Shown: piece by piece, positions 34,307 to 44,575 of the stretch
How the letters are laid out: every line of letters begins with the position of its first letter
Numbering within the stretch: position 1 is the first letter of the stretch
NCBI GenBank assembly: GCA_029817715.1
Contig: JARUPY010000276.1
Span: 154,929 to 218,928 of the forward strand
Source of the DNA: Melastoma dodecandrum
Lineage: Eukaryota > Streptophyta > Magnoliopsida > Myrtales > Melastomataceae
Reading direction: 5' to 3'
DNA: 64,000 nt
Position numbers and translations under genes: made by a program
Notes under the pieces: model-generated
Database searches by the model: none
What the model was told of the DNA's origin: nothing
The model's input: only the letters and a program-made list of their open reading frames with translations

Positions 34307-34753
34307 AAGACGGTTAGGTCGTCTACTTTGGGATATTCCTCATGTTATGGCTGGAATTCCTTAGGCGATGGGTGCAGACATGAGTCATGACCCCTCCTCC
34401 CCCCTCTTTGTTCTCTTCCTCCTGGATTGCTCATATTTGAACCTGCATGTAGAGTTTGATTGTTCCATCTTCGAGCACGAGTTCTTCATGAGTGTCTTCG
34501 GTTTCTCTTTTTTTTTTTTAAAGAAATTTATAAACGCCAAATCTAAGTGGACGCAAATATTGATAATCTCAAAAGAATAACACAGCTCGCCGTCCAATTC
34601 AATGGGAAGACAGAGAGATATTAAACGTCCAATTCGATTCACTTTTACATGCCTGCGTGATGTGACCGCACGTTCCCTTTCCTTCTTCTACAGTTTCCTT
34701 CTTCTACAGTTCCCTTTACCACCTTGTCCGAATCCATTAGAAACACAAACCCA
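34307..34753. other. Sulfurase-like 3' flank and REM 5' flank
   Basis: Presumed 3' untranslated region and short intergenic spacer, with a T run at 34509-34519 and a duplicated TTTCCTTCTTCTACAGTT at about 34677-34710. No gene seen. Confidence 0.5.
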
Positions 34754-36476
34754 ATGAGGGCGTGCAAGTTTTTCGTCCTCCTCAGCAGCCCCAAGAAGCT
34801 GGGAAGAAGACGTACTGGACCCACTTCCGTTCCATAGATTTCTGTCAGTTCCTCAGCGGGGAATTCAACCGGAGGCTTGTGAGTTCAGTTTCCCCCATTT
34901 TGATGATTCCCTTTTTTGTTATTTGTTAGAAAGTTGACGCCTTTGTGATCGATCAGGCTAATGCCGGTTCATGGTTTTGCGAAGCCAAAGTAAATGGGTA
35001 GTTTTTGTTGTTGATTTTGGCCTGGGGTTCAGTTTTAGGAGTTTGTGATGGGTTATTTTTTCCCCTTGTTCTATTTCTGGGATTTGTTTGACCTAAATGC
35101 CGGGGTTCCCTTTTTGAAGTGTTGCCTGGTGGCGGGGTTCGGGGAGCGATTTGTGCATCCGAGAAGCTATTTATTTTGTACTGAATGTAGAAGGCGTGAT
35201 GATGTTAGTAGTTTTGCTGTGAACAGGCGATTCCAAAGAAATTTGCGGAAAGCATTGGGAAGAGCCTGCATGAGAATGTGCTTATCAAGGGCCCTAATGG
35301 GGAGACTTGGGATGTGGGGATTGTTGCAGAGGATGATGACCTGTTCTTCAAATATGGCTGGCACGATTTCATTGAAACTTATCATCTGGAGGAGAATGAC
35401 TAGCTCATGTTCAAGTATAACGGGGAGTCCTCTTTCGATGTGCTCATGTTCAACGGCTCCAGCTTATGCGAGAAAGAGGCCTCGTACTTCCAAAGAAAAC
35501 GGGAGCGTGGTGTGGTGTGGCAGGCAAGGGTGACCGATCCGGTGAAAAGGGGAAGCATAAGGAAGGCAATTTAGTGAGAGCTCCGCTTGAATCTAATGAC
35601 GTGTATTTCCAAGTAGAATACTGGTAAGGATGATGGTGTGGTGGCTATTCCTCTTAGCACGCCTGCTGCAATTGGGAGTGCAGCAGTCTCGCATAAAGCA
35701 AGGCCTAGAAAAGAAAAGTTATTCCGCAGACGATATTCCAAGATTAAGACACCAAAGGAGAAACCTGTAGCAGCCATTAGTTGGAATTTTGGTGATGGTA
35801 AGTTATGTTGCATGCATATACCAAGAAATTGCATCCTCGGGATCTTGAATGACTACAACCTTTTGTTTAAGGCATCTCTTGGATGTTCCAGAATTGATGC
35901 AAGAATCCATCAGGAAGAGTCCAGCGAGCTATCCTATATACAAGTCCAACAGCAGACCTGTGACCGTGGAAGAGATTTCTTCACCCTACAGCCGTGCCAC
36001 TGATGCTGTTACGAGCGACGGATTCCTGGTAGTCATGCGGCCAACGCACTTGTACAAGCGGTTCTATTTGGTAAGGCAGTTAGCTCCGGTCTTGTGTTTA
36101 CACTACTCTTAAACTGAATAAGGTGATTTTGCTCGTACTTATTTTTGGTGTAATCTGTGCCCATCGAATGGGCCTGCAAGTATCTTGAGAATCAAAATCA
36201 CGTATGGTCCTCCACTTAGAAGACAAGACGTGGAATACCAAATACCCCGTCACCGGTCGTGGTACGGGAGGGCTGTCGAATGGGTGGAAGGCCTTTTCCA
36301 TGGATAACCACTTGGAGGAATCTGATGTCTGTGTATTCGACCTCGCCAAAAGTATAAACGAGACAGTCGTCCTGGATGTCACTATCTTACGTGTCGTCAA
36401 TGATGTAGTTCCTCTTACGGCTCCACAATGGCGTTGTAGGAGCATCCCCTGGGTTTGGAAGACTTTCGGATTTTAG
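34754..36476 (+). pseudogene. B3-domain (REM-type) transcription factor pseudogene
   Basis: REM proteins bind DNA through B3 domains. The first B3 domain is split as in REM genes. Exon 1 (ATG 34754 to 34878, donor GTGAGT) encodes YWTHFRSIDFCQFLSGEFNR. Exon 2 (from 35227) encodes IPKKFAESIGKSLHENVLI, GETWDVGIVAEDDDLFF and GWHDFIETYHLEEND. Lesions are: the ATG and the B3 part of exon 1 are in different frames; an in-frame TAG at 35401-35403 interrupts the EEND.LMFKYNG core; and the second B3 (about 35872-36069, ASYPIYKSNSRPVTVEEISS, then 36160-36476, WNTKYPVTGRGTGGLSNGW) loses frame by one base near 36200. Intron borders remain recognisable, so decay is recent. Confidence 0.85.
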
Positions 36477-37050
36477 TTCTGAGTTGGGTATCCGGTTGGA
36501 CTAAAGTTATGTTTGCTTCATCTACTTTCCCTTAGGCCTGTTAAGTACTTAGTCGTATGAATGGTGCTTGTACTCGTTATTACTCCGAAACTCAGGTTGG
36601 AGTTGGGGTCTTTTGACACTGGACCGAAACAGTGGGTTTGGTTTCGAGGGCATTGTTCTTGTTCATATGAGTTTGTAGGCCTCTCGCGTCTTGCATACGC
36701 CGCATAGAAAATTTGACCATCCATCTGTAATGTTCTCGCATTGGTGCAGTTCCATTTGAGCTGAGAGCATACCGTGAATTCATCGGGAAGCCATTCTCAC
36801 TGGCTCTCTCCCCTTTATGAAGGATGGAAGATGTGGAAGATCGGATGGGAGAAATCGGAATTACATGTCCGCTGAATTTTCAATCCTTAAAATAATTTTC
36901 TTATCCCAAACGTTAATCGAAGTCCCTATTGAATTCTCGCTTCAAGGTTGTCTCTTTCATTACCTGGTTGCGGGCAAATGATGCCTTCTTCTGACTGAGA
37001 CGCAGCCCTGATGTTGCCCTGTTCAGTACTTTGCACTTCTGGTTTGGCTA
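36477..37050. other. Spacer between the REM and WD40 pseudogenes
   Basis: Presumed 3' flanks of two converging genes (REM plus, WD40 minus). No ORF with recognisable domain. Confidence 0.5.
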
Positions 37051-37698
37051 TTACTGCCTGTTGCCGTGGACGAGAAGCTGCTGTTGGAAGGTATAGAATC
37101 CCCGTCGAAGGTCATCTGCTGTGGTTGCTGCATCATGGACGTCTGGCGCAAATTCAAACCCGCTCCATACCTTGACAGACTTATGGAAGCTTCCACTATA
37201 TACTATCCATCTGTGGTCACCGTTGTTCCTGGTTGTGTCCGTATCCTCTTCGGCTGCGATGCACTTGACTGGGCCCGTGTGTCCTGTTAGTACTGATAGG
37301 CATGTGTGGACTGTCCCATCCCTCCTCCACACACATGGTTTTGTCGGCAGAGCCGCTGAACACGAGGCTGCTCCCAGCTGCTGTGTGTGACCTTTTAACA
37401 CCCCACCATGGATGAACTTCGCGTCTTTGCCTTGCTCCCAGAAGTTGACCAGTCCGTCCGATGAGCCCACGTACACCATCAAGCAGGACTTTATGATGGA
37501 GAGTGATGTCACTGCACAGTCCTGGTTCAGCAGGGTCTCGGCAAGGGTATGCTTCGTTGTCCGACCGGCATGCTCTCTTTTCCAGACCTTGATGGTCCCA
37601 TCAGCAGAGCCGCTGAATACGATATCATCCACACTGATGACCACCGAATTGACCGCATCATTATGCGCCTGGACAGACTCGAGGCACTTGGAATCGGA
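37051..37698 (-). pseudogene. JINGUBANG-like WD40 protein, C-terminal half (split by copia element)
   Basis: Minus-strand WD40 repeats: SKCLESVQAHNDAVNSVVIS, FSGSADGTIKVWKRE, YVGSSDGLVNFWEQG, HTCLSVLTGHTGPVKCIAAE and WIVYSGSFHKSVKVW. The pattern matches the seven-bladed JINGUBANG family of plant WD40 proteins (a pollen germination regulator in Arabidopsis). One blade (GHTQQLGAASCSAALPTKPC) is out of frame by one base and returns, replacing the usual LVFSGSADKT-type strand. The 5' end of this piece abuts the copia LTR at 37699, and the gene resumes at 42799. The two flanks carry the same TCGGA, showing that the gene was contiguous before insertion. Confidence 0.88.
37694..37698. other. Left target-site duplication of the copia insertion
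   Basis: TCGGA immediately before the LTR start TGATAAAG. The same five bases follow the right LTR at 42799-42803. Confidence 0.95.
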
Positions 37699-38051
37699 TG
37701 ATAAAGTTGACAACATCCGACTAATGGCTCCTTCTCTCGTAGACTCTAGAAGTCTCTTAGTCTAGAAAGCTCTCGTAGGTTCTAGAAGTTTCTTACATTA
37801 GTCTAGAAAGCAATAGGACTAGTCTAGATTTTTCTTAGATAGGAAAATTCTAGAAACATGGAGAAGGATTCCTCCTTCGAACACTCCCTATAAATAGGGG
37901 TCATTGGCTCCATCTTGTAATGACCAAGAAAGAAATACAAGTCATATTCCTCTTGTAAACATTCCTCTTGTCCAAGCATTTCCTTTGGTGACTTCTTTCT
38001 CCTTGGTGGTCGTAGCATTGGGTCTGCTAGAGAATCACTTTAGTCTCAACA
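37699..38051 (+). repeat. 5' LTR of the copia element
   Basis: 353 bp, TG...CA ends, with a TATA box at 37889-37896 and several TCTAGAAG/TCTAGAAAGC direct repeats in the first 130 bp that resemble enhancer-like repeats. It carries a meaningless antisense 64-codon ORF that recurs identically in the other LTR. Confidence 0.95.
37889..37896 (+). promoter_or_regulatory. TATA box in the copia 5' LTR
   Basis: TATAAATA in CTCCCTATAAATAGGGG. The equivalent copy is at 42636-42643 in the 3' LTR. Confidence 0.75.
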
Positions 38052-38053
38052 TT

Positions 38054-38068
38054 TGGTATCACAGCGAG
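38054..38068 (+). other. Primer-binding site (initiator tRNA-Met type)
   Basis: TGGTATCACAGCGAG begins two bases after the 5' LTR end. Plant copia elements use TGGTATCAGAGC complementary to initiator tRNA-Met. One mismatch is seen. Confidence 0.8.
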
Positions 38069-38349
38069 GTTGTACGGGTTGTCGAGGTTGAGCTGCCGAA
38101 GTCCCGCAGAGATTGTGTCGAAGTTCTGCGGAGGTTCTGTCGAAGTTTTTTGCGGAGATTCTATCAAAATCCCGTAAAGGTTCTGCTAAGACTAGCAGAG
38201 GTTCTGCCGAAATCTCGTGGAGATTTTGCAGAAGTACAAGCGAAGGTTCTGCCGAAATACTGCCGAAGTTCTACCAAGGAAGCTGCAATCCGGGATTGCG
38301 TTGGGCATAGGTCAGGAACCAGGCTACGCTTCCAGAAAGTAAATTCGGT

Positions 38350-41300
38350 ATGGCAGAAATTAATACTGTCGGCATGCTGAAGAAATTAAACAACCAGAAT
38401 TATAGCACGTGGAAGACGTGCATGGAGTCATATCTCCAAGGCCAAGATCTCTGGGAGATCATTGGTGGAAGTGAGACAACCCCACCAGAGGAGGATGCTG
38501 CCAATTTGAGGAAATGGCGGATTAAAGCAGGGAAGGCCATGTTCGCCATAAAGACCACCATAGAAGAGGAGATGCTAGAGCACATAAGGTACGCCACTAC
38601 CCCAAAGGATGCCTGGAATATACTAGCAACTAGGTTCTCGAAAAAAAATGATATGAGGCTTCAGTTGCTAGAGAATGATTTAATGGCGGTTAGACAAGGA
38701 GATTTAGGAATTAATCAGTATTTTACGAAGGTAAAGTCTATCTGCCGAGAGATTTCGGAGTTAGACCCAGGCTCCAAGATCAGTGACGATAGGATGAGAA
38801 GGATTATCATCCATGGGTTACGACCAGAGTATAGGGGATTCATTGCAGCTGTGCAAGGATGGCCTACGCCGCCGTCGTTAGAGGATTTAGAAAATTTGCT
38901 AGCTAATCAGGAGACGCTAGCAAAACAGATGGCGGGCGTATCTTTGAAAAGTGAAGAAGAGGCTCTATATAGCAACAGAGGGAGAAACTCTGCTACATAT
39001 AAGAGGCCTGAGAATAGAAAATTCTCTCGAGGTGGTAGAGGTGGACGGCGTGAGCACCAACTGTCTAGACCACAACATGAGAAACGAGAAGACAAACTAG
39101 CACAGCGAAACGATGAAAAATGCTTCAACTGTGGAAAGAAGGGCCACTATGCGAGAGACTGCTGGTTCAAGAAGAAGAACGTGGAAGGAAATGCTGCCAC
39201 GTCAGCCAATCAAGAAGGAGATAAATCTGAAGATGAATGGAACCTTGAATCATTTCTCGCTGTGATGGAAGAAGATCATTTGTTGGAAGACCAGGCTCTT
39301 GCAGTAGTTCACAACAACTCTGTGAACTATGCAGAGAACTGGATATTTGACTCGGGGTGCTCCAACCATATGACAGGTGACGAGGAGAAGCTACGGGAGC
39401 TATCAGAATACAAAGGACAGCGAGTCGTCGTCACCGCCAACAACTCCAGACTACCTATCGCTCATGTCGGGAAGACTGTTATTGACGTCGATGATGGTGC
39501 CAATAAGGTACAACTCCAAGGAGTCTACCATGTCCCTGGGATAAAGAAGAATCTTCTGTCAGTAGCCCAACTGACAGCCCCTGGTAATTTCGTGGTGTTC
39601 GGACCTGATGACGTCAAGGTCTACCACGAGTTGAAGTTTTCTGGGACGCCGATCATGGAAGGACGAAAGGTAAACTCCATCTATGTGATGTCAGCAGAAT
39701 CGGCATACATAGACAAGGTGAAGAGGAATGAGACAGCTGACCTGTGGCACGAGAGGCTTGGACACGTCGGATACCACAAGTTAAAGGTGATGATGAGCAA
39801 GGAGATGTTGAAGGGTCTCCCGCAGCTAGAAGTAAACGTCGACAACGTCTGCTCAGGCTGCCAGTACGGTAAAGCACACCAGTTACCGTACGAAGAATCC
39901 AAGTACAGGGCTGAGAAACCATTGCAGTTGATCCACTCGGATGTATTCGGTCCAGTGAAACATCCATCAATAGGTGGCTGTAGATACATGGTGACTTTCA
40001 TCGACGACTACTCAAGGTACGTCTGGGTATACTTCATGAAAGAAAAGTCAGAAGCCCTACAGAAGTTCATAGAGTTCAAGATCAAGGTGGAGAGCGATCT
40101 GCAGACGAAGGTGAAGTGCCTACGTACTGACAACGGGGGAGAATATACCTCCCGGGAGTTTGGAGAATACCTAAAGGCGAACAGGATAAGACGACAGTTA
40201 ACTTGTCCCCACACGCCACAGCAGAACGGGGTGGCAGAAAGGAAGAACAGGCATCTTGCAGAAGTATGCAGAAGCATGTTGCACGCCAGAAATGTCCCAG
40301 GAAGATATTGGGCAGAGTGCATGAAAACGGCTGCAGATGTTGCAAATAGGCTACCCCAAGCTCGCCTCAAGTTCAAGACACCCTTCGAGCTACTATGGAA
40401 GATGAAGCCTACAGTAAGCCACTTTCGAGTCTTTGGGTGTGTTTGTTATGTCTTCATCCCTAGCCACTTGCGGAGCAAGTTCGACAAGAAGGCGACCAAG
40501 TGTATCTTCGTAGGATACGACACAGAGAGGAAAGGATGGAGATGCTGCGATCCTACGACCAACAAGTGCACCGTATCAAGGAACGTTGTTTTCGATGAAG
40601 CAACTTCTTGGTGGTCACCCTCAACAATAGAAGAAAACAAGGATCACATTAAGCAGGGGGAGCTAGTAACACTAAAACCAACTTTTGAAGAAACTGAAGA
40701 AGAGCCTTCTATAATAAGAAATGATGATACAGAAGAAGAGAGACCTTGGCAAACAGGAGTGTACCAAAGGTCCTCTGAGGAGAATGCAACAGAAGAAGAA
40801 ACTGGTGACGGGATGACACCGTTGAGAAGATCCACTAGGCAACGGAGACCGCCAACACGATACATAGACGCAGCACTTGCGGAAGATATAGATCCACATG
40901 AGCCATCAACTTATGAAGAAGCATCCAAGCACAAGGTATGGCGAGAAGCAATGCAAGAAGAAATTCGAGCCCTAGAAGAAAACCAAACTTGGGAGTTGGT
41001 TCCTAAACCCAGCGAGGTGACACCCATATCTTGCAAGTGGGTCTATAAGGTGAAGACTCGTCCCGACGGATCCGTGGAAAGATACAAGGCCCGTCTTGTC
41101 GCTCGAGGATTCTCACAGCAGTATGGTTTGGACTACGATGAGACATTTAGCCCAGTAGCAAAGATAACAACTGTCAGAGTTCTACTCGCCCTGGCTGCAA
41201 GTAAGACCTGGAAACTTTGGCAGATGGATGTGAAGAATGCCTTTTTGCATGGAGAGCTGGATCGGGCAATCTACATGGAGCAACCCCAGGGCTTTGCAGA

Positions 41301-42438
41301 TAAGTACCACCCCAGCTATGTTTGCAAATTAAGGAAAGCTTTATACGGATTGAAGCAGACACCGCGGGCATGGTACGGTAAGATTGCAGAGTTCTTAATC
41401 CAGGGTGGATATACTCTAACAGTGGCTGATTCAAGTCTCTTCATCAAAGTTCGAGAAGAGAAAATTACAGTGGTGCTCGTGTATGTGGACGACCTTATCA
41501 TCACAGGAGATGACAACTTAGAGATCAAGTTGATCAAAGATAATCTTTCTGTGAGGTTCCACATGAAGGAGCTCGGAGAATTGAAGCATTTCTTGGGATT
41601 AGAAGTCGATCGAGTTCCGGAAGGCTTATTCTTATGTCAACAGAAATATGCAAAAGAGCTACTAAAGAAATACGGGATGTCCGAGTGCAAGCCGATATCA
41701 ACACCTGTTGAGTTCAACGCTAAGCTTAGTGCAAATGAAGGCAAGGATCTTGAAGAGTCAACAATGTATCGTCAGTTGGTTGGGAGTCTGATCTACCTGA
41801 CACACACAAGGCCAGATATCTCCTATGCGGTCGGTTTGGTAAGCAGATTTATGCAATCTCCAAAGAAGCCTCACCTTGAAGCAGTCCGACGAATTTTAAG
41901 GTACATAAAGGGAACGATGGATTATGGGATACTCTACAAGATCAAAGGAGATTGCAAATTGATCGGATATTGCGATGCGGACTATGCCGGAGATCGCGAC
42001 ACTCGAAGATCAACCACAGGATATGTTTTCAGTATTGCAGGGGGAGCAATATCATGGTGTAGTAAGAGACAACCAACAGTCTCCCTCTCCACCACAGAAG
42101 CAGAATACAGAGCCGCTGCAAATGCAACTCAAGAATCTACTTGGCTTATGCAGTTATTAAAAGACCTTCATCAGCAAGCTGACTATGCAGTTTCTTTATC
42201 CTGTGACAATAAGTCAGCAATCCAATTAGCTGAAAACCCAGTGTTCCATGCAAGAACTAAGCACGTGGAGGTCCACTATCATTTCTTGCGAGAAAAAGTG
42301 CTACAAGGAGAGATCGCACTAGAATATATTGGTACAGAAGATCAGCGAGCGGATATACTAACAAAAGGATTGAATGCTAGCAAGCTTGAGGAGTTTCGAT
42401 CAAAACTTGGAATGACAAGAAGAGCAGGTCGGTGTTGA
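38350..42438 (+). CDS. gag-pol: Ty1/copia gag-pol polyprotein, intact
   Basis: A 1362-residue single frame starting at ATG 38350. In order it contains: gag (LNNQNYSTWKTCMESYLQG, UBN2-like, residues ~10-200); a CCHC zinc knuckle CFNCGKKGHYARDC (from ~258); protease with WIFDSGCSNHM (Asp ~334, Cys in place of the common Ala/Thr); integrase with the HHCC region (HERLGH..CSGCQYGK) and the DDE triad at Asp 531, Asp 594 and Glu 630 (35 residues apart); reverse transcriptase with WQMDVKNAFLHG and YVDD (1045-1048); and RNase H (GYCDADYAGD, SLSTTEAEY, DNKSAIQLA, ADILTKGL). All key residues are present. The stop codon overlaps the start of the polypurine tract. Confidence 0.97.
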   Translation: MAEINTVGMLKKLNNQNYSTWKTCMESYLQGQDLWEIIGGSETTPPEEDAANLRKWRIKAGKAMFAIKTTIEEEMLEHIRYATTPKDAWNILATRFSKKNDMRLQLLENDLMAVRQGDLGINQYFTKVKSICREISELDPGSKISDDRMRRIIIHGLRPEYRGFIAAVQGWPTPPSLEDLENLLANQETLAKQMAGVSLKSEEEALYSNRGRNSATYKRPENRKFSRGGRGGRREHQLSRPQHEKREDKLAQRNDEKCFNCGKKGHYARDCWFKKKNVEGNAATSANQEGDKSEDEWNLESFLAVMEEDHLLEDQALAVVHNNSVNYAENWIFDSGCSNHMTGDEEKLRELSEYKGQRVVVTANNSRLPIAHVGKTVIDVDDGANKVQLQGVYHVPGIKKNLLSVAQLTAPGNFVVFGPDDVKVYHELKFSGTPIMEGRKVNSIYVMSAESAYIDKVKRNETADLWHERLGHVGYHKLKVMMSKEMLKGLPQLEVNVDNVCSGCQYGKAHQLPYEESKYRAEKPLQLIHSDVFGPVKHPSIGGCRYMVTFIDDYSRYVWVYFMKEKSEALQKFIEFKIKVESDLQTKVKCLRTDNGGEYTSREFGEYLKANRIRRQLTCPHTPQQNGVAERKNRHLAEVCRSMLHARNVPGRYWAECMKTAADVANRLPQARLKFKTPFELLWKMKPTVSHFRVFGCVCYVFIPSHLRSKFDKKATKCIFVGYDTERKGWRCCDPTTNKCTVSRNVVFDEATSWWSPSTIEENKDHIKQGELVTLKPTFEETEEEPSIIRNDDTEEERPWQTGVYQRSSEENATEEETGDGMTPLRRSTRQRRPPTRYIDAALAEDIDPHEPSTYEEASKHKVWREAMQEEIRALEENQTWELVPKPSEVTPISCKWVYKVKTRPDGSVERYKARLVARGFSQQYGLDYDETFSPVAKITTVRVLLALAASKTWKLWQMDVKNAFLHGELDRAIYMEQPQGFADKYHPSYVCKLRKALYGLKQTPRAWYGKIAEFLIQGGYTLTVADSSLFIKVREEKITVVLVYVDDLIITGDDNLEIKLIKDNLSVRFHMKELGELKHFLGLEVDRVPEGLFLCQQKYAKELLKKYGMSECKPISTPVEFNAKLSANEGKDLEESTMYRQLVGSLIYLTHTRPDISYAVGLVSRFMQSPKKPHLEAVRRILRYIKGTMDYGILYKIKGDCKLIGYCDADYAGDRDTRRSTTGYVFSIAGGAISWCSKRQPTVSLSTTEAEYRAAANATQESTWLMQLLKDLHQQADYAVSLSCDNKSAIQLAENPVFHARTKHVEVHYHFLREKVLQGEIALEYIGTEDQRADILTKGLNASKLEEFRSKLGMTRRAGRC

Positions 42439-42445
42439 GGGGGAG
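42437..42445 (+). other. Polypurine tract of the copia element
   Basis: GAGGGGGAG directly before the 3' LTR start at 42446. It primes plus-strand synthesis in LTR elements. Confidence 0.85.
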
Positions 42446-42798
42446 TGATAAAGTTGACAACATCCGACTAATGGCTCCTTCTCTCGTAGACTCTAGAAGT
42501 CTCTTAGTCTAGAAAGCTCTCGTAGGTTCTAGAAGTTTCTTACATTAGTCTAGAAAGCAATAGGACTAGTCTAGATTTTTCTTAGATAGGAAAATTCTAG
42601 AAACATGGAGAAGGATTCCTCCTTCGAACACTCCCTATAAATAGGGGTCATTGGCTCCATCTTGTAATGACCAAGAAAGAAATACAAGTCATATTCCTCT
42701 TGTAAACATTCCTCTTGTCCAAGCATTTCCTTTGGTGACTTCTTTCTCCTTGGTGGTCGTAGCATTGGGTCTGCTAGAGAATCACTTTAGTCTCAACA
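42446..42798 (+). repeat. 3' LTR of the copia element
   Basis: 353 bp, apparently identical to 37699-38051, TG...CA ends, followed by the TCGGA target duplication. Confidence 0.95.
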
Positions 42799-43514
42799 TC
42801 GGACACCCTCCAGACCTTGATGGTCCTGTCCCACGAGGCAGAGTACAACAGGCTGTGCTCCTCATCCAAAGCTGAGGCCGGAAACGGCGTCCGAGTGCTT
42901 GATCCACAACGCGCTATGGCGACGTCTATTCTCAATGTAGTTGCTTGGATTATTGAGCTCTTGAATATGTCCTTCAGCGTGGGGAGGGTACCGGTGCGTT
43001 TGTGCATGCTCGGCGCCTTGGGAGACGCCCTCCACTTCCGGATCTTCCCATCCTGATGACCCATGAATATCTTCATGTTCATGATGATGATGGCCTTTAC
43101 CAACCCACTACTCGACTTGAATGCGGCGAACTCCTTCAAATTCTTTCACACGAGGATGTTCTTGCTGCCGGACCTGTGTACAACAACTCGCCTGACACGG
43201 CAAGGGAGTAGATGTGCCCCTCCTCACGGGACGAGAGATCCTATGAGGGTGTTCTGGGGGATGACGTTGTCGAAAGTCGCCGACCACTGAGAGCTCCCAA
43301 AAGGGGGAGCGCCTGTCTGGTTCCATGGGGACATCATCAAAGGGGAACCCTCCCCGCTCATCCGGGCATTGTCATAGAAACCGGGGCTGGCGAGGGAAAC
43401 GCTGCTGTGCTGGTGGGCAAACACATCGTCCTCCCCAGCGGACGGTGGGATGGGGCCTAGGATGGCAGAGGACGAAACGGACACCTTGGCGTCGTACTTT
43501 GGCCGCGGAGGCAT
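42799..43514 (-). pseudogene. JINGUBANG-like WD40 protein, N-terminal half
   Basis: The ATG at 43514 starts a serine-rich leader ending SPWNQTG..WSATFDNVIPQNTLIGS. A one-base slip near 43226-43232 then shifts the frame in the REEGHIYSLAVSGELLYTG blade. A second slip follows, then a tryptophan codon mutated to TGA (complement of 43146-43148). The frame resumes as KEFAAFKSSSGLVKAIII, FMGHQDGKIRKWRASPK and HSLLYSASWDRTIKVWRVSD, with another out-of-frame patch between (about 42880-42950). The last residues join across the copia element to SKCLES at 37698. The lesions away from the insertion show that the gene was already decayed or is mis-sequenced independently of it. Confidence 0.88.
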
Positions 43515-44575
43515 GTCGTCGGCGCTCCGGCTTCCCTCGTCGTCATAGCTGTGGGCTCTCCTTCTCCCTTATCTCAACAGGAACCCAAAACAAATACCCT
43601 GTCTGTATTATCTACACAAAAATGAAAGAAGAAGAAAGAAAACAAGGGAGAAGCAGAGGAGAGTGAAAAGTAGGGGGCTATGAATGCATCATGAATGAAT
43701 GAAAGGTAAGAAGGGAAAAAGGGAACGGAGGGTGGGAAAACAAAGGGCATAAATGGGAATGTGGGACAAAAAGCGGGGGCGGGGGGAGGTAGGGCGATGG
43801 GGTGCAATGAAAAACGGCCCACGGTCCGGCCCATTAAGATGTCGGCTCGTGTAGGGATGGATGGATTGGGAGATGGGTTTTTTTTTTGGGGGGGGGGTGT
43901 GTGTGAAAAGGGGAATTCCTAAGATTTGAGTGACTGACAGACTCAGTTGGGGGGGGGGGGGACTATTGCCTACGACCGTGGTTGGTGTGAAAGGGGAGAA
44001 ACACCAGCCCCAACCGAAGGGCACCCCCCCCCCCCCCCCCCCGGGTACGATACGCGAAGCTTGTCGTCGTTGTTCCCGTTCCATTGGGTGGAGGGAGGGG
44101 GAGACGCACATCAGCTGTCGCCATTGTTTGGTCCAAATACAGCGTAATATGAGAATGAAGACCCGATTTAAAAAGTGGCCACGGGCGAACCAAAGTTGAT
44201 TCATTAAATTTGTTTTCTTCCTCTAAATCACAAAGTTTTCCATCTGGTGGGTCCCATCCTTTTTTTGTTTCTGATGAATTCGGATGATCTCATTTGTGGG
44301 GTGTAGCATCTGCCTTTCCCAGTCAAACGAATGTTGTTCAACTTTTTCCCGAAATCTTCTTCCTATGTATATATTTATATATACGTTTATCTCGAGCTGC
44401 AACGGGACTGTTGGGGTTGGGTCCATTACCAGGACAAAAAAAGTCGTCCAAGTTCATATATTTATTCCCTATTTTAGGGGGGTTGAATCAATCAATCATC
44501 ATCATTCATCAGTCCATGTATCTTTCTTAGCCATTCCGAATTCTCCCTCCCCCCGCCCCCCCCCCTTGTTCGGAC
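43515..44575. other. Bidirectional spacer with long G and C runs
   Basis: The space between the divergent WD40 (minus) and WAK-like kinase (plus) genes. It holds G runs at 43888-43897 and 43949-43961, a C run of 19 at 44024-44042, and another C-rich run at 44550-44565 just before the kinase ATG. A TATATATTTATATATA stretch at about 44366-44381 could be the kinase TATA region. No gene was found in the spacer itself. Confidence 0.5.

Larger units (their letters stand above)
37699..42798 (+). mobile_element. Complete, recently inserted Ty1/copia retrotransposon (5.1 kb)
   Basis: Two LTRs of 353 bp (37699-38051 and 42446-42798) start TGATAAAG and end TCTCAACA, and appear identical by eye along their whole length. 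A primer-binding site, one uninterrupted gag-pol frame, a polypurine tract and a 5 bp TCGGA target duplication are all present. The insertion lies inside the coding region of a WD40 gene, in the opposite orientation. Identical LTRs mean very recent transposition. Everything needed for autonomous copia mobility is visible. Confidence 0.97.

Noticed and set aside
37824..38018. 64-codon minus-strand ORF repeated at 42571-42765
   Set aside because: It repeats only because it lies within the two copia LTRs. No evidence of translation.
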